In this document: piece after piece, positions 10,466 through 19,158 of the stretch | Layout: every line of letters begins with the position of its first letter | Position numbering within the stretch: the first letter of the stretch is position 1 | Program-made: the position numbers and the translations under genes | The notes under the pieces: generated by a model | What the model was told of the DNA's origin: nothing | Databases searched by the model: none | The model's input: only the letters and a program-made list of their open reading frames with translations | Source of the DNA: Lentilactobacillus rapi DSM 19907 = JCM 15042 | GTDB taxonomy: Bacteria > Bacillota > Bacilli > Lactobacillales > Lactobacillaceae | Direction of reading: 5' to 3' | DNA: 64,000 nucleotides | Assembly (NCBI RefSeq): GCF_001436255.1 | Contig: NZ_AZEI01000076.1 | Location: forward strand, 372,001 to 436,000

Positions 10466-11611
10466 CTAACTTAATTTGTCAAATTCTTCATACAACTGAT
10501 CAAATACCTTAATGAATTGTTTGGCTTCTTCGAGAGTGTTCTGGTCACCTAGCGAAATTCTGACAGCACTGGTGGCAATATTTTCTGGAACATTCATGGC
10601 GTTTAAAGTGCCGGATTCATCATGACTCTTCGACGAACAGGCACTCGTCGTTGAGATAAAAATATTGTACTTCTCAAACGCATGCACGATTGTTTCGCCG
10701 CGGACTCCCTTGATTGCAAAACACAAAATGTGGGGAGCAAAGGTCGCATCATTCTTTGAAAAAATGACGACTTTATCAAATCGACTGATGTGATCGATGA
10801 TGAGTTGCTTAATTTGCCGTTCTACCTTAATGGCAGCCGGCTCCTTTTCCAAGACAAGCCGTACTGCCTTAGCCATGGCGGCGATTCCAGGTAAATTCTC
10901 AGTTCCTGAACGTTGATTCTTTTCCTGACCACCGCCATTCATGAGTGGGGCGATCCGCCGACCTCGGCGACCATAAATGAAGCCGGTTCCCCGTGGGGCG
11001 TGAAATTTATGCCCAGAAAAGGCAACAAAATCCACGCGATCGTTAAAGATCATCTCTTGAATCCCTTTAGCCAAACCTTGGACAGCATCAATGTGAAAAT
11101 GAATCTTCGGATAATTTTTTAATAATTCTCCAGCGGCTTGGATGGGTTCAATTGTGCCAATTTCATTGTTAATGGCCATGATAGATACCAAGATTGTGTC
11201 GGGACGAATTGCCTGCTTCAAATCGTCAATTGAAATTCGACCATTTTCATCAACTGGCAAATACGTAATCTCATAACCCAATTGCTTCAGCTGTTCCATT
11301 GAATTATGAACAGCCGCATGTTCAACAGAAGTGGTAATGATATGTTTTCCAAATTCCCGCTTGGCAATTGCCGTTCCTTTAATCACCCAATTGTCGCCTT
11401 CAGTGCCCCCACTCGTGAAATAGATTTCATCTGAATGGACATGCAATAAATCAGCGATTTGCTTCCGGGATTGTTCAAGCAAATTAAATGCTTGTTCACC
11501 AAAATTGTGAAGGCTGGAGGGATTCCCCCAAACCTTCTCACTCACCTTATTGTATGTGTCAAGTACTTCTGGCAGTGCTTGGGTTGTTGCACTATTGTCA
11601 AAATAAATCAT
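10466..11611 (-). CDS. Cysteine desulfurase (NifS/IscS family)
   Basis: PLP enzyme that removes sulfur from cysteine as an enzyme-bound persulfide. The PLP lysine is in [17 protein letters not shown] and the catalytic Cys in [15 protein letters not shown]. Length 381 aa. It is followed at 8 nt by thiI, the same arrangement as the B. subtilis NifZ-ThiI pair that serves tRNA s4U. Inference: a dedicated sulfur donor to ThiI rather than the general Fe-S enzyme. Confidence 0.92.
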   Translation of the reverse strand: MIYFDNSATTQALPEVLDTYNKVSEKVWGNPSSLHNFGEQAFNLLEQSRKQIADLLHVHSDEIYFTSGGTEGDNWVIKGTAIAKREFGKHIITTSVEHAAVHNSMEQLKQLGYEITYLPVDENGRISIDDLKQAIRPDTILVSIMAINNEIGTIEPIQAAGELLKNYPKIHFHIDAVQGLAKGIQEMIFNDRVDFVAFSGHKFHAPRGTGFIYGRRGRRIAPLMNGGGQEKNQRSGTENLPGIAAMAKAVRLVLEKEPAAIKVERQIKQLIIDHISRFDKVVIFSKNDATFAPHILCFAIKGVRGETIVHAFEKYNIFISTTSACSSKSHDESGTLNAMNVPENIATSAVRISLGDQNTLEEAKQFIKVFDQLYEEFDKLS

Positions 11612-11750
11612 TTGAAACCTTCTTCTCTAATTTATTGGTTCGACTCCAACAAATATAACTCTCATGATGATACACCCAAAGTGGGCTTGGAACAAGCCAG
11701 GTGTGCCCTAACTTTTAGTAATCACCACTGATCACCAGCTTATTTGGAAT

Positions 11751-11793
11751 TAAAAAGGGACTCCTGATTAATAAACATTTCACCAGGGTCCCT
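11751..11793 (-). terminator. Terminator of ezrA
   Basis: Arms AGGGACCCTG and CAGGAGTCCCT (one bulge) with a T-rich tail (TTTTTAATT) on the minus strand, 20 bases after the ezrA stop. Confidence 0.75.
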
Positions 11794-11813
11794 CACATCT
11801 AGATCATCAGTTG

Positions 11814-13547
11814 TTAATGATCATCATTTTTCTTTGTTGATCCAACTCGCTTTTTGGCCGCAAAATAGTCGTCCCGGATCTTCGTAAACATCCCGGATGA
11901 CTGCTTTTCAAGCGCTTTTGAAATCGTATCCAGACTCTTTTGATAGTCATACTTTTGATCAAAATAGAGCCGGGCCTGCTTGTTGGCAGCGGCGATTTCT
12001 GGGCTGGAGCTAACAAACCGATTGGCATACTGAATGGTCTGTTCAGCCAATGTTGCATTGTCAATCAGCTTATTTGTCTTATCATCCAATGTATCCATGT
12101 CTGACTGAATAATGATCACTTGCTTGGAAATATCGTCCATGTCAATTTGTGGTTTGCTCATTGCATCATTTAAATGATTGATTTCCCGGATAACTGCCGC
12201 AAAGGCGTCTTGGTAGTCATCAGAAAGTCCTGGCAAATTATGATTGTCAATTCGCCGCTTTTTGTTGCGCATTTCCAGATCAAATTTGGCAAGTGAACTG
12301 CGAGCCTGCTTTTCTTTGCTTGGCAATTGAATTGTTGACTGAAATAACTCTTTCTGTAACGCTTCAATTTGGCCAAGATCTTTCATCATTTTTTGTTGCT
12401 CCTGGTCAATCACTGAAAAAACAGCTTGGCCGGTCTTGATTGCTTGGGTTTGCTTGGCATACTGCTTTTCAATTGTAGCAATCTGTTGGTCATACTGATG
12501 GTTATTCTCAATTTCTTGGTGATTCAACACGTAACTTTTATTCAAGCTTTCCAGCCGGAGTGCCAAATCACTATTTTGCTTGCGGACATGGGCAATGTAT
12601 TCGCCAATCACTTTGGTATTCTTCTCAACGTGCGGCCGGGCTTTCAGCTCAAGGTCAAGAGCGTCATATAAGTGATCGATTGCGTCGGCAACATCCTCAA
12701 CTGACTTAGCAACCACATCGACGTCAAGATTTTCCAGCTGTTTGAGGCTGGCTTTAATCTGCGTACGAATCCGTTTGATTGTTTGTGGGAAGTGATCCTT
12801 TGGAAAGTTGTAATGCTTAGCTGTTAACTCCTTATAGCCAGTTTGAATTTCTTGAAGTTGATCGTTGAATTCTTTGGTCAGCATGGAATTCAACTTCGGA
12901 ATCCGTTCCATATAAGACTCTAACTTTGAGGTTGAAGCATTTAAATCAGATAAGACTTCCTCAGCGCTGTTGGGATCCCCACTTTTAGTCAGCTGGGTAA
13001 ATTCATCAAACGTCCCTTCGATATCAGCTAACATCTTCTCCAAATGATCGATGCTCGTCCCAAATGATTCATTTTTGTTCAGCAGTTCTTCACGAAGTCG
13101 CTTATATTTTTTCTCAAGCTCTTCAAGTGCCAGATGATGCTGCTTATTAAGATCATATAACTGGGCTAAGCCAGCCTGAATTTCTTTTAATTCGGAATTA
13201 GCGTCTTCAATTGCCTGGTTGGCGTTTTGCCAGTCATTTCTGGTCTTGATAAAATTAATCCCTTTGCCATCATCTTTAACCTCAGCAATCCCCTCATCAA
13301 TGCTGGGCAACATTTGATTCTTGTAATGTTGGTATTTGTTATACAATTGATCATATTTTTTTTGCGATTCACCTGTTAAGTTAAGCTTTTTAGCAAGGGC
13401 AAATTCATCATCCAGCGGAATCTTATTCAGATCTCGTTTGTTCTCATAAACATCCGTTGCCATCTTGATCGTTCGTCGTTGATAAAATACAAATCCAAGA
13501 TAACAAGCCCCAACCACCACAATAATTCCAATCAGCAAAGTAAGCAT
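11814..13547 (-). CDS. ezrA: Septation ring formation regulator EzrA
   Basis: Membrane-anchored negative regulator and scaffold of FtsZ rings. It has a short external N-terminus and one TM helix (residues 3-20, LTLLIGIIVVVGACYLGF), then more than 500 residues of spectrin-like helical coiled coil rich in K, E, Q and L. The 577-aa length and topology match EzrA. The conserved C-terminal patch is hard to judge by eye. The gene is separated from nifS by a terminator and is divergent from the GAF-domain gene. Confidence 0.92.
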   Translation of the reverse strand: MLTLLIGIIVVVGACYLGFVFYQRRTIKMATDVYENKRDLNKIPLDDEFALAKKLNLTGESQKKYDQLYNKYQHYKNQMLPSIDEGIAEVKDDGKGINFIKTRNDWQNANQAIEDANSELKEIQAGLAQLYDLNKQHHLALEELEKKYKRLREELLNKNESFGTSIDHLEKMLADIEGTFDEFTQLTKSGDPNSAEEVLSDLNASTSKLESYMERIPKLNSMLTKEFNDQLQEIQTGYKELTAKHYNFPKDHFPQTIKRIRTQIKASLKQLENLDVDVVAKSVEDVADAIDHLYDALDLELKARPHVEKNTKVIGEYIAHVRKQNSDLALRLESLNKSYVLNHQEIENNHQYDQQIATIEKQYAKQTQAIKTGQAVFSVIDQEQQKMMKDLGQIEALQKELFQSTIQLPSKEKQARSSLAKFDLEMRNKKRRIDNHNLPGLSDDYQDAFAAVIREINHLNDAMSKPQIDMDDISKQVIIIQSDMDTLDDKTNKLIDNATLAEQTIQYANRFVSSSPEIAAANKQARLYFDQKYDYQKSLDTISKALEKQSSGMFTKIRDDYFAAKKRVGSTKKNDDH

Positions 13548-13710
13548 TCGATCCCATCCTTCAGAAATAAAGATATTAAATGACCATTAATATGGAAAAA
13601 ATCCACAAAACAATATATTATGTATTAATAATTAATTAAAAGTGCTCTAACCTGAATTATATCATAGTAGATACGTTTCACCAGATTTTTTTAAAGTGAG
13701 GAAGGAACTT

Positions 13711-14175
13711 ATGCAAAAAACAACTAATTTACTGAATCAACAACTGGATGCGTTATTAACCGGCGAAACGGATTTGACTGCGAACATGGCCAATGCGTCA
13801 GCTCTCCTAAATCAGTCACTCACAGACATTAATTGGGCCGGCTTTTATCGATATATGCCAGCCAACGACGAATTAATCCTGGGTCCCTTCCAAGGCAACG
13901 TTGCCTGCATGCACATTAAAAATGGCAGTGGGGTTTGTGGAACCGCATTAACTCAGAAAAAACCATTACGAGTGGCTGATGTGCATCAGTTTGCAGGCCA
14001 CATTGCCTGTGATGCCAACTCACGTTCAGAGATCGTCATCCCATTGTTTAAAAATAAGCAGCCGATTGGCGTGTTGGATATCGATTCTCCCATCGTCGAC
14101 CGTTTCACTGAGGATGACGAAGAGATACTCGCCGAATTTGCTGAGATATTCGTTAAACATGTTGACTTAGAATAG
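13711..14175 (+). CDS. msrC: Free methionine-(R)-sulfoxide reductase (GAF domain)
   Basis: Reduces free Met-R-sulfoxide, in a single-GAF-domain enzyme of about 154 aa. The three cysteines typical of the family are present: in VACMHIKN, GVCGTAL and HIACDAN. The phrases WAGFYRY and GVLDIDSP also fit. An upstream GTG at 13696 overlaps the ribosome-binding site AGGAAGG, so ATG at 13711 is taken. It is divergent from ezrA and upstream of rpsD. Confidence 0.9.
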   Translation: MQKTTNLLNQQLDALLTGETDLTANMANASALLNQSLTDINWAGFYRYMPANDELILGPFQGNVACMHIKNGSGVCGTALTQKKPLRVADVHQFAGHIACDANSRSEIVIPLFKNKQPIGVLDIDSPIVDRFTEDDEEILAEFAEIFVKHVDLE

Positions 14176-14189
14176 AATTCTTTATACAA

Positions 14190-14366
14190 TGGTGGTTGTG
14201 TAAAATAACGCAGCAGTAGACGGTAAGCTCGTCAACATGTTGTTGCCATTTAATTGGTTCTGCAAGTAACTCAATCGGCTGCTTGAGCGAAAGAGCAAAG
14301 CAACATGCACGAATACTAAGTTTGCAACGGCTTATTTTACTCCAAAAAAATATTGGAGGATTACTT
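14190..14366 (+). promoter_or_regulatory. Probable structured leader of rpsD
   Basis: A 170-nt untranslated stretch precedes rpsD with several pairable segments (GCAGCAG, GACGGTAAGCTCGTC, GCTTGAGCGAAAGAGCAAAGC). In Firmicutes rpsD commonly stands alone and S4 represses its own mRNA through a 5' leader. The position and length fit that, but I cannot confirm the fold. Confidence 0.5.
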
Positions 14367-14978
14367 ATGTCTAGATATACAGGTCCAAGTTGGAGAATTT
14401 CACGTCGTTTAGGAGTATCTTTATCAGGTACTGGTAAGGAACTCGATCGTCGTCCTTATGCTCCTGGTGATCACGGTCAAGGCCGTCGTTCAAAGCTTTC
14501 AGAATATGGTTTACAGTTACACGAAAAGCAAAAATTACGTTACATGTACGGACTTACTGAACGTCAATTTAGTAACTTATTCGTTCGTGCCGGTAAAATT
14601 CGTGAAGGTAAGCATGGTGTTAACTTTATGATTATGCTTGAAGAACGTTTGGATAACATGGTTTACCGTTTGGGTATGGCTACAACTCGTCGCCAAGCTC
14701 GTCAACTTGTAAATCATGGTCACATCACTGTTGATGGCAAGCGTGTTGATATTCCATCATACGAAGTTAAACCTGGTCAAGTAATCTCTGTTCGTGAGAA
14801 GTCTAAAGATCTCCAAGTTATCAAGGACGCTGTTGACGCTGTTGTGGGTCGTCCACAATACGTTAGCTTCGACGCTGATAAGCTTGAAGGCTCATTAGTT
14901 CGTCTCCCACAACGAGAAGAACTTGATGCTGAAATCGATGAATCACTTATTGTTGAATACTACAACAAGTTGGGTTAA
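14367..14978 (+). CDS. rpsD: 30S ribosomal protein S4
   Basis: Primary 16S rRNA-binding protein of the small subunit. The start [16 protein letters not shown] follows GGAGG at 14355, giving 203 aa; a longer reading from 14283 lies in the leader. The S4 RNA-binding domain covers about residues 92-155 ([20 protein letters not shown]...). It is the zinc-free form, since no Cys cluster is present at the N-terminus. Codon usage is strongly biased (GGT, CGT, GAA), as expected for a highly expressed gene. Confidence 0.99.
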   Translation: MSRYTGPSWRISRRLGVSLSGTGKELDRRPYAPGDHGQGRRSKLSEYGLQLHEKQKLRYMYGLTERQFSNLFVRAGKIREGKHGVNFMIMLEERLDNMVYRLGMATTRRQARQLVNHGHITVDGKRVDIPSYEVKPGQVISVREKSKDLQVIKDAVDAVVGRPQYVSFDADKLEGSLVRLPQREELDAEIDESLIVEYYNKLG

Positions 14979-14988
14979 TTCATCACCA

Positions 14989-15018
14989 AGCGTTTTGCGA
15001 TTGCAAAGCGCTTTTTTT
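14989..15018 (+). terminator. Terminator of rpsD
   Basis: Stem AGCGTTTTGC with GCAAAGCGCT (one G-U pair), GATT loop, then CTTTTTTT. It sits 10 bases after the stop codon. Confidence 0.92.
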
Positions 15019-15081
15019 TATGCCCTCTTTTACTGATATAATGGTTAAGAGTCATTTTTGTTATCACTTAGGAGGTATCTT

Positions 15082-16359
15082 ATGCAACAACCGTTAGCCT
15101 ATCGAATGCGGCCAACTAAAATTGAAGATATCGTTGGGCAACAAGATTTGGTTGGCCCTGGAAAAATTATCAGCCGAATGGTTAAAGCCAAAATGTTGTC
15201 CTCAATGATCTTATATGGTCCCCCCGGCACTGGAAAAACGAGTATTGCCAGTGCCATTGCCGGTTCAACTAAGTACGCATTTCGAATGTTAAATGCGGCC
15301 ACAGATACCAAAAAGGATCTTCAAATCGTGGCCGAGGAAGCCAAAATGAGCGGGACCGTTGTGTTACTACTGGATGAAATTCATCGGCTCGATAAAACCA
15401 AACAGGATTTCTTATTGCCATTATTGGAAAATGGTTCAATCATCCTGATTGGGGCGACCACTGAAAATCCCTATATCAATATCAATCCGGCCATTAGAAG
15501 TCGAGCTCAAATTTTTGAAGTTCATCCTCTATCTCCTGCCGATATTGAGCAAGCCCTTCATCGTGCACTGACCGACACTGACAACGGTCTTGGCAACTTC
15601 AAGGTAGAGATTGACGATGACGCCCTTAAATTCCTCTCAACGGCAACTAACGGTGATCTGCGAAGTTCGTTAAACGCACTCGAATTGGCAGTTAAGTCAA
15701 CGGAGCCAAATAAGGACGCTAAAATACACATCACTCGACCAATTGTCGAAGAATGTTTGCAACGAAAGGCACTGAGTTCAGATAAAGATGGTGACGCCCA
15801 CTATGATGTGATTTCCGCATTTCAAAAATCCATTCGAGGATCGGATACCGATGCGGCCCTTCACTATGCCAGCCGATTAATTGAATCTGGTGATTTGATC
15901 TCATTAATCCGGCGGTTACTCGTCATTGCGTATGAAGATGTCGGTTTGGCAAATCCTGGTGCTTGTGAACGAACCGTTGAGGCGACCACTGCCGCAAAGC
16001 AATTGGGTCTCCCTGAAGCGCGGATTCCTCTGGCAAATGCCATCATCGAACTCTGCTTAAGCCCTAAGTCCAATTCAGCCATGACGGCAATTGACAGCGC
16101 GTTGGAAGATGTTCGTTCCGGCAACTATGGGGATGTCCCTCTCCACTTAAAAGACGCCCACTACAAAGGTGCCGCCAAATTAGGTCGTGGGGTCGAATAC
16201 AAATACCCGCATGATTTCCCTAATGATTGGGTCAAGCAACAATATCTCCCAGATAAAATCAAGAATGCCCAGTACTATCGGCCAAAGAGCAATGGTCGGA
16301 TTGAAACAGCTTTTAAAGAACAATACAAAAAACTACGCCAGTCTGCTGGCCGAAAATAA
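15082..16359 (+). CDS. rarA: Replication-associated recombination protein RarA (MgsA), AAA+ ATPase
   Basis: AAA+ clamp-loader-like ATPase acting at stalled replication forks. Walker A GPPGTGKTS (about residue 45) and Walker B VLLLDEIHRLDK are intact. The C-terminal tetramerisation region contains LIRRLLVIAYEDVGLANP and HLKDAHYKGA. ATG at 15082 with AGGAGGT is chosen over the in-frame start at 15058. Length 425 aa, normal. A small membrane-protein gene follows 13 nt later, probably cotranscribed. Confidence 0.95.
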   Translation: MQQPLAYRMRPTKIEDIVGQQDLVGPGKIISRMVKAKMLSSMILYGPPGTGKTSIASAIAGSTKYAFRMLNAATDTKKDLQIVAEEAKMSGTVVLLLDEIHRLDKTKQDFLLPLLENGSIILIGATTENPYININPAIRSRAQIFEVHPLSPADIEQALHRALTDTDNGLGNFKVEIDDDALKFLSTATNGDLRSSLNALELAVKSTEPNKDAKIHITRPIVEECLQRKALSSDKDGDAHYDVISAFQKSIRGSDTDAALHYASRLIESGDLISLIRRLLVIAYEDVGLANPGACERTVEATTAAKQLGLPEARIPLANAIIELCLSPKSNSAMTAIDSALEDVRSGNYGDVPLHLKDAHYKGAAKLGRGVEYKYPHDFPNDWVKQQYLPDKIKNAQYYRPKSNGRIETAFKEQYKKLRQSAGRK

Positions 16360-16372
16360 TTTGGAGTAAAAA

Positions 16373-16666
16373 ATGATTATTAATTTGTTAGTCGTCGTGG
16401 TTATCATCATCGCGGCATTTATCGCCTACTATTTACTATCCCACCTGAATCAAAAATTATTTGGCATCAACGTTTCCGAGAATAAACGCATGAGCTCGGC
16501 CGCAAAAACGGGTGGCATCACATTTATCATTGTTGCCATTCTGGGTGTTGTCGCCTTGTTCTGGCAAAATGATATTTTTACCTTGGTCATGCTGCTTTGC
16601 GGGACTGCCGCCGGAACGATTTTAGAGGCAGTTATCATGAATATTATCAACCATCCCAATCGCTAG
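16373..16666 (+). CDS. Small integral membrane protein of unknown function
   Basis: 97 aa with three hydrophobic segments: about 3-24 (LLVVVVIIIAAFIAYYLL), 48-66 (GITFIIVAILGVVALFW) and 71-92. The loop between the first two is short and charged (VSENKRMSSAAK). I do not recognise a named family. It follows rarA by 13 nt with a weak ribosome-binding site (TGGAG). A gene of this size behind rarA may be a lineage-conserved neighbour without functional linkage. Confidence 0.8.
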   Translation: MIINLLVVVVIIIAAFIAYYLLSHLNQKLFGINVSENKRMSSAAKTGGITFIIVAILGVVALFWQNDIFTLVMLLCGTAAGTILEAVIMNIINHPNR

Positions 16667-16739
16667 CATATTTATTTCTTTGTATTTTAGAAAAAATAAC
16701 GTACAATTAAGATAAATAGATGAATGTGGGGTGGGTACA

Positions 16740-17219
16740 ATGTTACAACAATACAAACAAATTCTAGTTCCCGTTGATGGTTCATACGAAGCGGAATTAG
16801 CTTTCAAAAAAGGCGTTGCAGTTGCGAAACGAAATGATGCATCACTTCACCTTGTTCACGTTGTTGATACCAGGGCTTTCCAAAACATTTCCAGCTTTGA
16901 TACCTCAATGGTCGAACAAGTGACTGATACTGCCAAACAAACACTAGACAAGTACATTGATGAAGCTAAACAAGCTGGCATCAAGGACGTTGACTACTCA
17001 ATTGAATATGGCGCACCAAAGACGGTAATTGCACGTGATTTGCCACAGAATCTAAACATCGATTTAATCATGATTGGCGCAACCGGTTTAAATGCCGTTG
17101 AACGATTATTGATTGGTTCAGTAACTGAGTACGTGACTAGAACCGCAATTTGTGATGTGTTAGTTGTCCGAACCGATTTGGATAATAAGCCAGCCAAGAA
17201 CCCTAGTAAACGAGTTTAG
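16740..17219 (+). CDS. Universal stress protein (UspA family)
   Basis: Single-domain Usp of 159 aa, Rossmann-like, probably an ATP-binding dimer in the cytoplasm. The start ILVPVDGSYEAE is standard. The C-terminal ATP motif G-2X-G-9X-G-S is exact: GATGLNAVERLLIGS. ATG at 16740 with GGGGTGGG upstream is favoured over GTG at 16731. It is monocistronic, with a hairpin terminator about 120 nt downstream. The substrate or stress is not predictable from sequence. Confidence 0.93.
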   Translation: MLQQYKQILVPVDGSYEAELAFKKGVAVAKRNDASLHLVHVVDTRAFQNISSFDTSMVEQVTDTAKQTLDKYIDEAKQAGIKDVDYSIEYGAPKTVIARDLPQNLNIDLIMIGATGLNAVERLLIGSVTEYVTRTAICDVLVVRTDLDNKPAKNPSKRV

Positions 17220-17239
17220 GGGATGAGTTGAGGTGGCCA

Positions 17240-17290
17240 ATGTCGGTTGATTGGAATCATGAGGATCAGCCATTTGAATTTGAATTTTAA
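17240..17290 (+). CDS. Possible 16-residue micro-ORF
   Basis: ATG preceded by GAGGTGG (six bases between AGG and ATG) opens MSVDWNHEDQPFEFEF and then TAA. It lies between the usp stop and its terminator, so it would be on the usp mRNA. It is acidic and hydrophilic, with no signal peptide. It could be a chance ORF. Confidence 0.3.
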   Translation: MSVDWNHEDQPFEFEF

Positions 17291-17341
17291 TGATTCCGGT
17301 TTGACAGATAAGCCATGATTTTCAAAACACCATTCAGCAAA

Positions 17342-17371
17342 AAATCTCAGGCCCAAATAGGGCTGAGATTT
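17342..17371 (+). terminator. Terminator downstream of usp
   Basis: AAATCTCAG and CTGAGATTT pair, with inner CCC/GGG and an AAATA loop, followed by a weak TTTATATC tail. A-rich on the other side, so it could work in both directions. Confidence 0.7.
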
Positions 17372-17553
17372 ATATCAATTTTCAATCCGTAATCATCCGC
17401 TTGGATCGCCGTAGCCACCTAGATAAAAGCTGCGTCAAACGGCTGATCTTGGCCATTTAACGAAGAGGACCAACTATTCCAAAATCAGGAATAGTTGGTC
17501 CTCTTCGCTAAATTCTGAGATCAAAACGCCGATTGTCGCAGTCTCATTTAATG
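17372..17553. repeat. Dispersed palindromic repeat, copy 1 (full length)
   Basis: The core is a perfect 20-bp inverted repeat with a 7-nt loop: CGAAGAGGACCAACTATTCC (17461-17480) and its complement (17488-17507). Flanks also pair imperfectly (CTGCGTCAAACGGC against the complement of GCCGATTGTCGCAG), so the whole 120 bp can fold into one long stem. Related copies occur at 26813 and 36051. It lies between the convergent usp and rgg-like genes; the minus-strand gene ends within its right edge. Confidence 0.85.
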
Positions 17554-18455
17554 AGTGTCGGTAATCCTTCGGTTTTAGCCAATTCCTGCTTAACCGTTTC
17601 GACGATATGAGCCTGGTTATGCTTAATGATTTTTTCTGACAGTTCCGTGTTTCCCCGTAATTGGGAGATAAAAAAGGCTGCAAATTGCTTCATTGTTCCA
17701 CAAACAACCCGCCCTTTTGCATAATAACATTTGGATTCCTGCTCAGCTAAAATATCTAACTTATAAATTAAATCAGCTTGCGTGAGTTTAACTGAAATAT
17801 CCTTAATTAATTCGAGCGCGCAATCATAATTCTCAATATCCAGATACAAGCCAATAATTCTGACATACAAATCAACAATTGCAAAGAAATCCTGCTTTTC
17901 GTCACTCTTGAGCTTTTTTAGGATTTCGGTACTAACTTCAATATATTCTTGTGCTCGCGATGGCTTACCCTGATTCTGATAAGCAAGACCAAGCCCCAAG
18001 TTGGCCCAAGCTTGATAAAAAGTATAATCAGTGGCTGAATACCGCGTTAACATAACGTTGAAATTGTAAATGGCTTCATTCATGTCATCATCAATGAATA
18101 AATTGATGTACCCGAGATAACAGGAATAACGGCCGCGAGATGCTTTGCTGGTCAACTTTTCAAAAGATATTTGCTTAATGAATTGACTCGCCTCTTGGAA
18201 CCGATTGTAACGCATGCTTTCATCAATCAGCGAAAATAATTTGTCACCATATTCAGGATTGCTGGTCACCTGCGTTAAATCCAATTTTAATCGGTCGCAC
18301 ACCTTACATAAAATTTCGAAACTGGAACAATTATTCTGTGTTTCAATCCCGCTGATGGTTGCTTGCGTACAAATGCCTTCAGCAAGTTGAGCTTGAGACA
18401 GCCCCTTTTGTTTCCTAGCTTTTCTAATCATCGATCCGGAAATTTTCATAGTCAT
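17544..18455 (-). CDS. Rgg/PlcR-like transcriptional regulator (HTH plus helical repeats)
   Basis: 303 aa. The N-terminal XRE-type helix-turn-helix (about residues 5-60: MIRKARKQKGLSQAQLAEGI, ATISGIE) is followed by about 230 residues of alpha-helical TPR-like repeats, the architecture of Rgg/RopB/PlcR regulators that bind short peptides. The lone gene has no obvious hydrophobic pheromone ORF within 110 nt upstream. Its 3' end runs into the palindromic repeat. Target genes are unknown; the neighbouring tag or gdpD genes are not obvious targets. Confidence 0.85.
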   Translation of the reverse strand: MTMKISGSMIRKARKQKGLSQAQLAEGICTQATISGIETQNNCSSFEILCKVCDRLKLDLTQVTSNPEYGDKLFSLIDESMRYNRFQEASQFIKQISFEKLTSKASRGRYSCYLGYINLFIDDDMNEAIYNFNVMLTRYSATDYTFYQAWANLGLGLAYQNQGKPSRAQEYIEVSTEILKKLKSDEKQDFFAIVDLYVRIIGLYLDIENYDCALELIKDISVKLTQADLIYKLDILAEQESKCYYAKGRVVCGTMKQFAAFFISQLRGNTELSEKIIKHNQAHIVETVKQELAKTEGLPTLIK

Positions 18456-18565
18456 ATCTAACTTTTACCCCCGATTTTAAAGTTGATGCGCTGACTACAC
18501 AACCTAAATATCATATTATATTCACATGCAGATATCAACCAAAATTTCACAATATCAGCCAAAAA

Positions 18566-19111
18566 TCACGACCGGAATCTGCATTGGAGAATATGATCAT
18601 TAACCACGCCGACCGCCTGCAAATAGCTATAAACCGTAACCGGTCCAATCCGTTTCAAGCCCATTTTTTTGAAGCTATTCACAAACTGTTTAGTGAACTC
18701 GTGAAAATCTGGAACAGGATCTGATTCCGACAACAGGTGATCCAGTTGCATATAATTCACAGGCCCCCAGGTATTATCAATAAACTGTTGCGGATTTTGT
18801 TGAATCACTTTTGCATTATGAATCATCCCGGCAATCTTCGAGTGATTTCTGATAATCTTTGGATTCTCGCATAACCGGGCAACATCTTGATCAGTCAAGC
18901 CAGCGAGATAATCAATTGAAAAGTGATGGAAGGCCTCATTCATGCCATCTTCAAATTTAAGAACCGTCTGAAATGCTAATCCGGCCTGCATCGTTTCGAG
19001 ACAAAAGCTACGGAAAAGCTCATTTAACTCCTTGGTTGGTTTGCCCCAAATTGTATCATGATAAATCATCAATTCTGGGCTCTTGGTCGCCCAGGCACAT
19101 CGTTTTGTCAT
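18566..19111 (-). CDS. tag: DNA-3-methyladenine glycosylase I
   Basis: Base-excision repair glycosylase of the HhH superfamily that removes 3-methyladenine. It begins MTKRCAWATKSPELMIYHDTIWG, with the family's N-terminal Cys and HD.xWG. LETMQAGLAFQTVLKF and IRNHSKIAGMIHNAK are also typical. The C-terminal VNDHILQC supplies the His and Cys of the zinc site. ATG at 19111 follows AGGAGGTG; a GTG at 19123 lies inside that site. Length 181 aa. Confidence 0.94.
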   Translation of the reverse strand: MTKRCAWATKSPELMIYHDTIWGKPTKELNELFRSFCLETMQAGLAFQTVLKFEDGMNEAFHHFSIDYLAGLTDQDVARLCENPKIIRNHSKIAGMIHNAKVIQQNPQQFIDNTWGPVNYMQLDHLLSESDPVPDFHEFTKQFVNSFKKMGLKRIGPVTVYSYLQAVGVVNDHILQCRFRS

Positions 19112-19158
19112 ATTAAATCGCACCTCCTATATAGGAAATACGTAAAAGAGGGGCAAAA

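Noticed and set aside
11640-11740. Inverted bits (GGGCTTG...CAAGCC) after nifS as a terminator
   Set aside because: Lies upstream of nifS on its strand, stem is short and no T-run follows; only the 11751-11793 hairpin is convincing.
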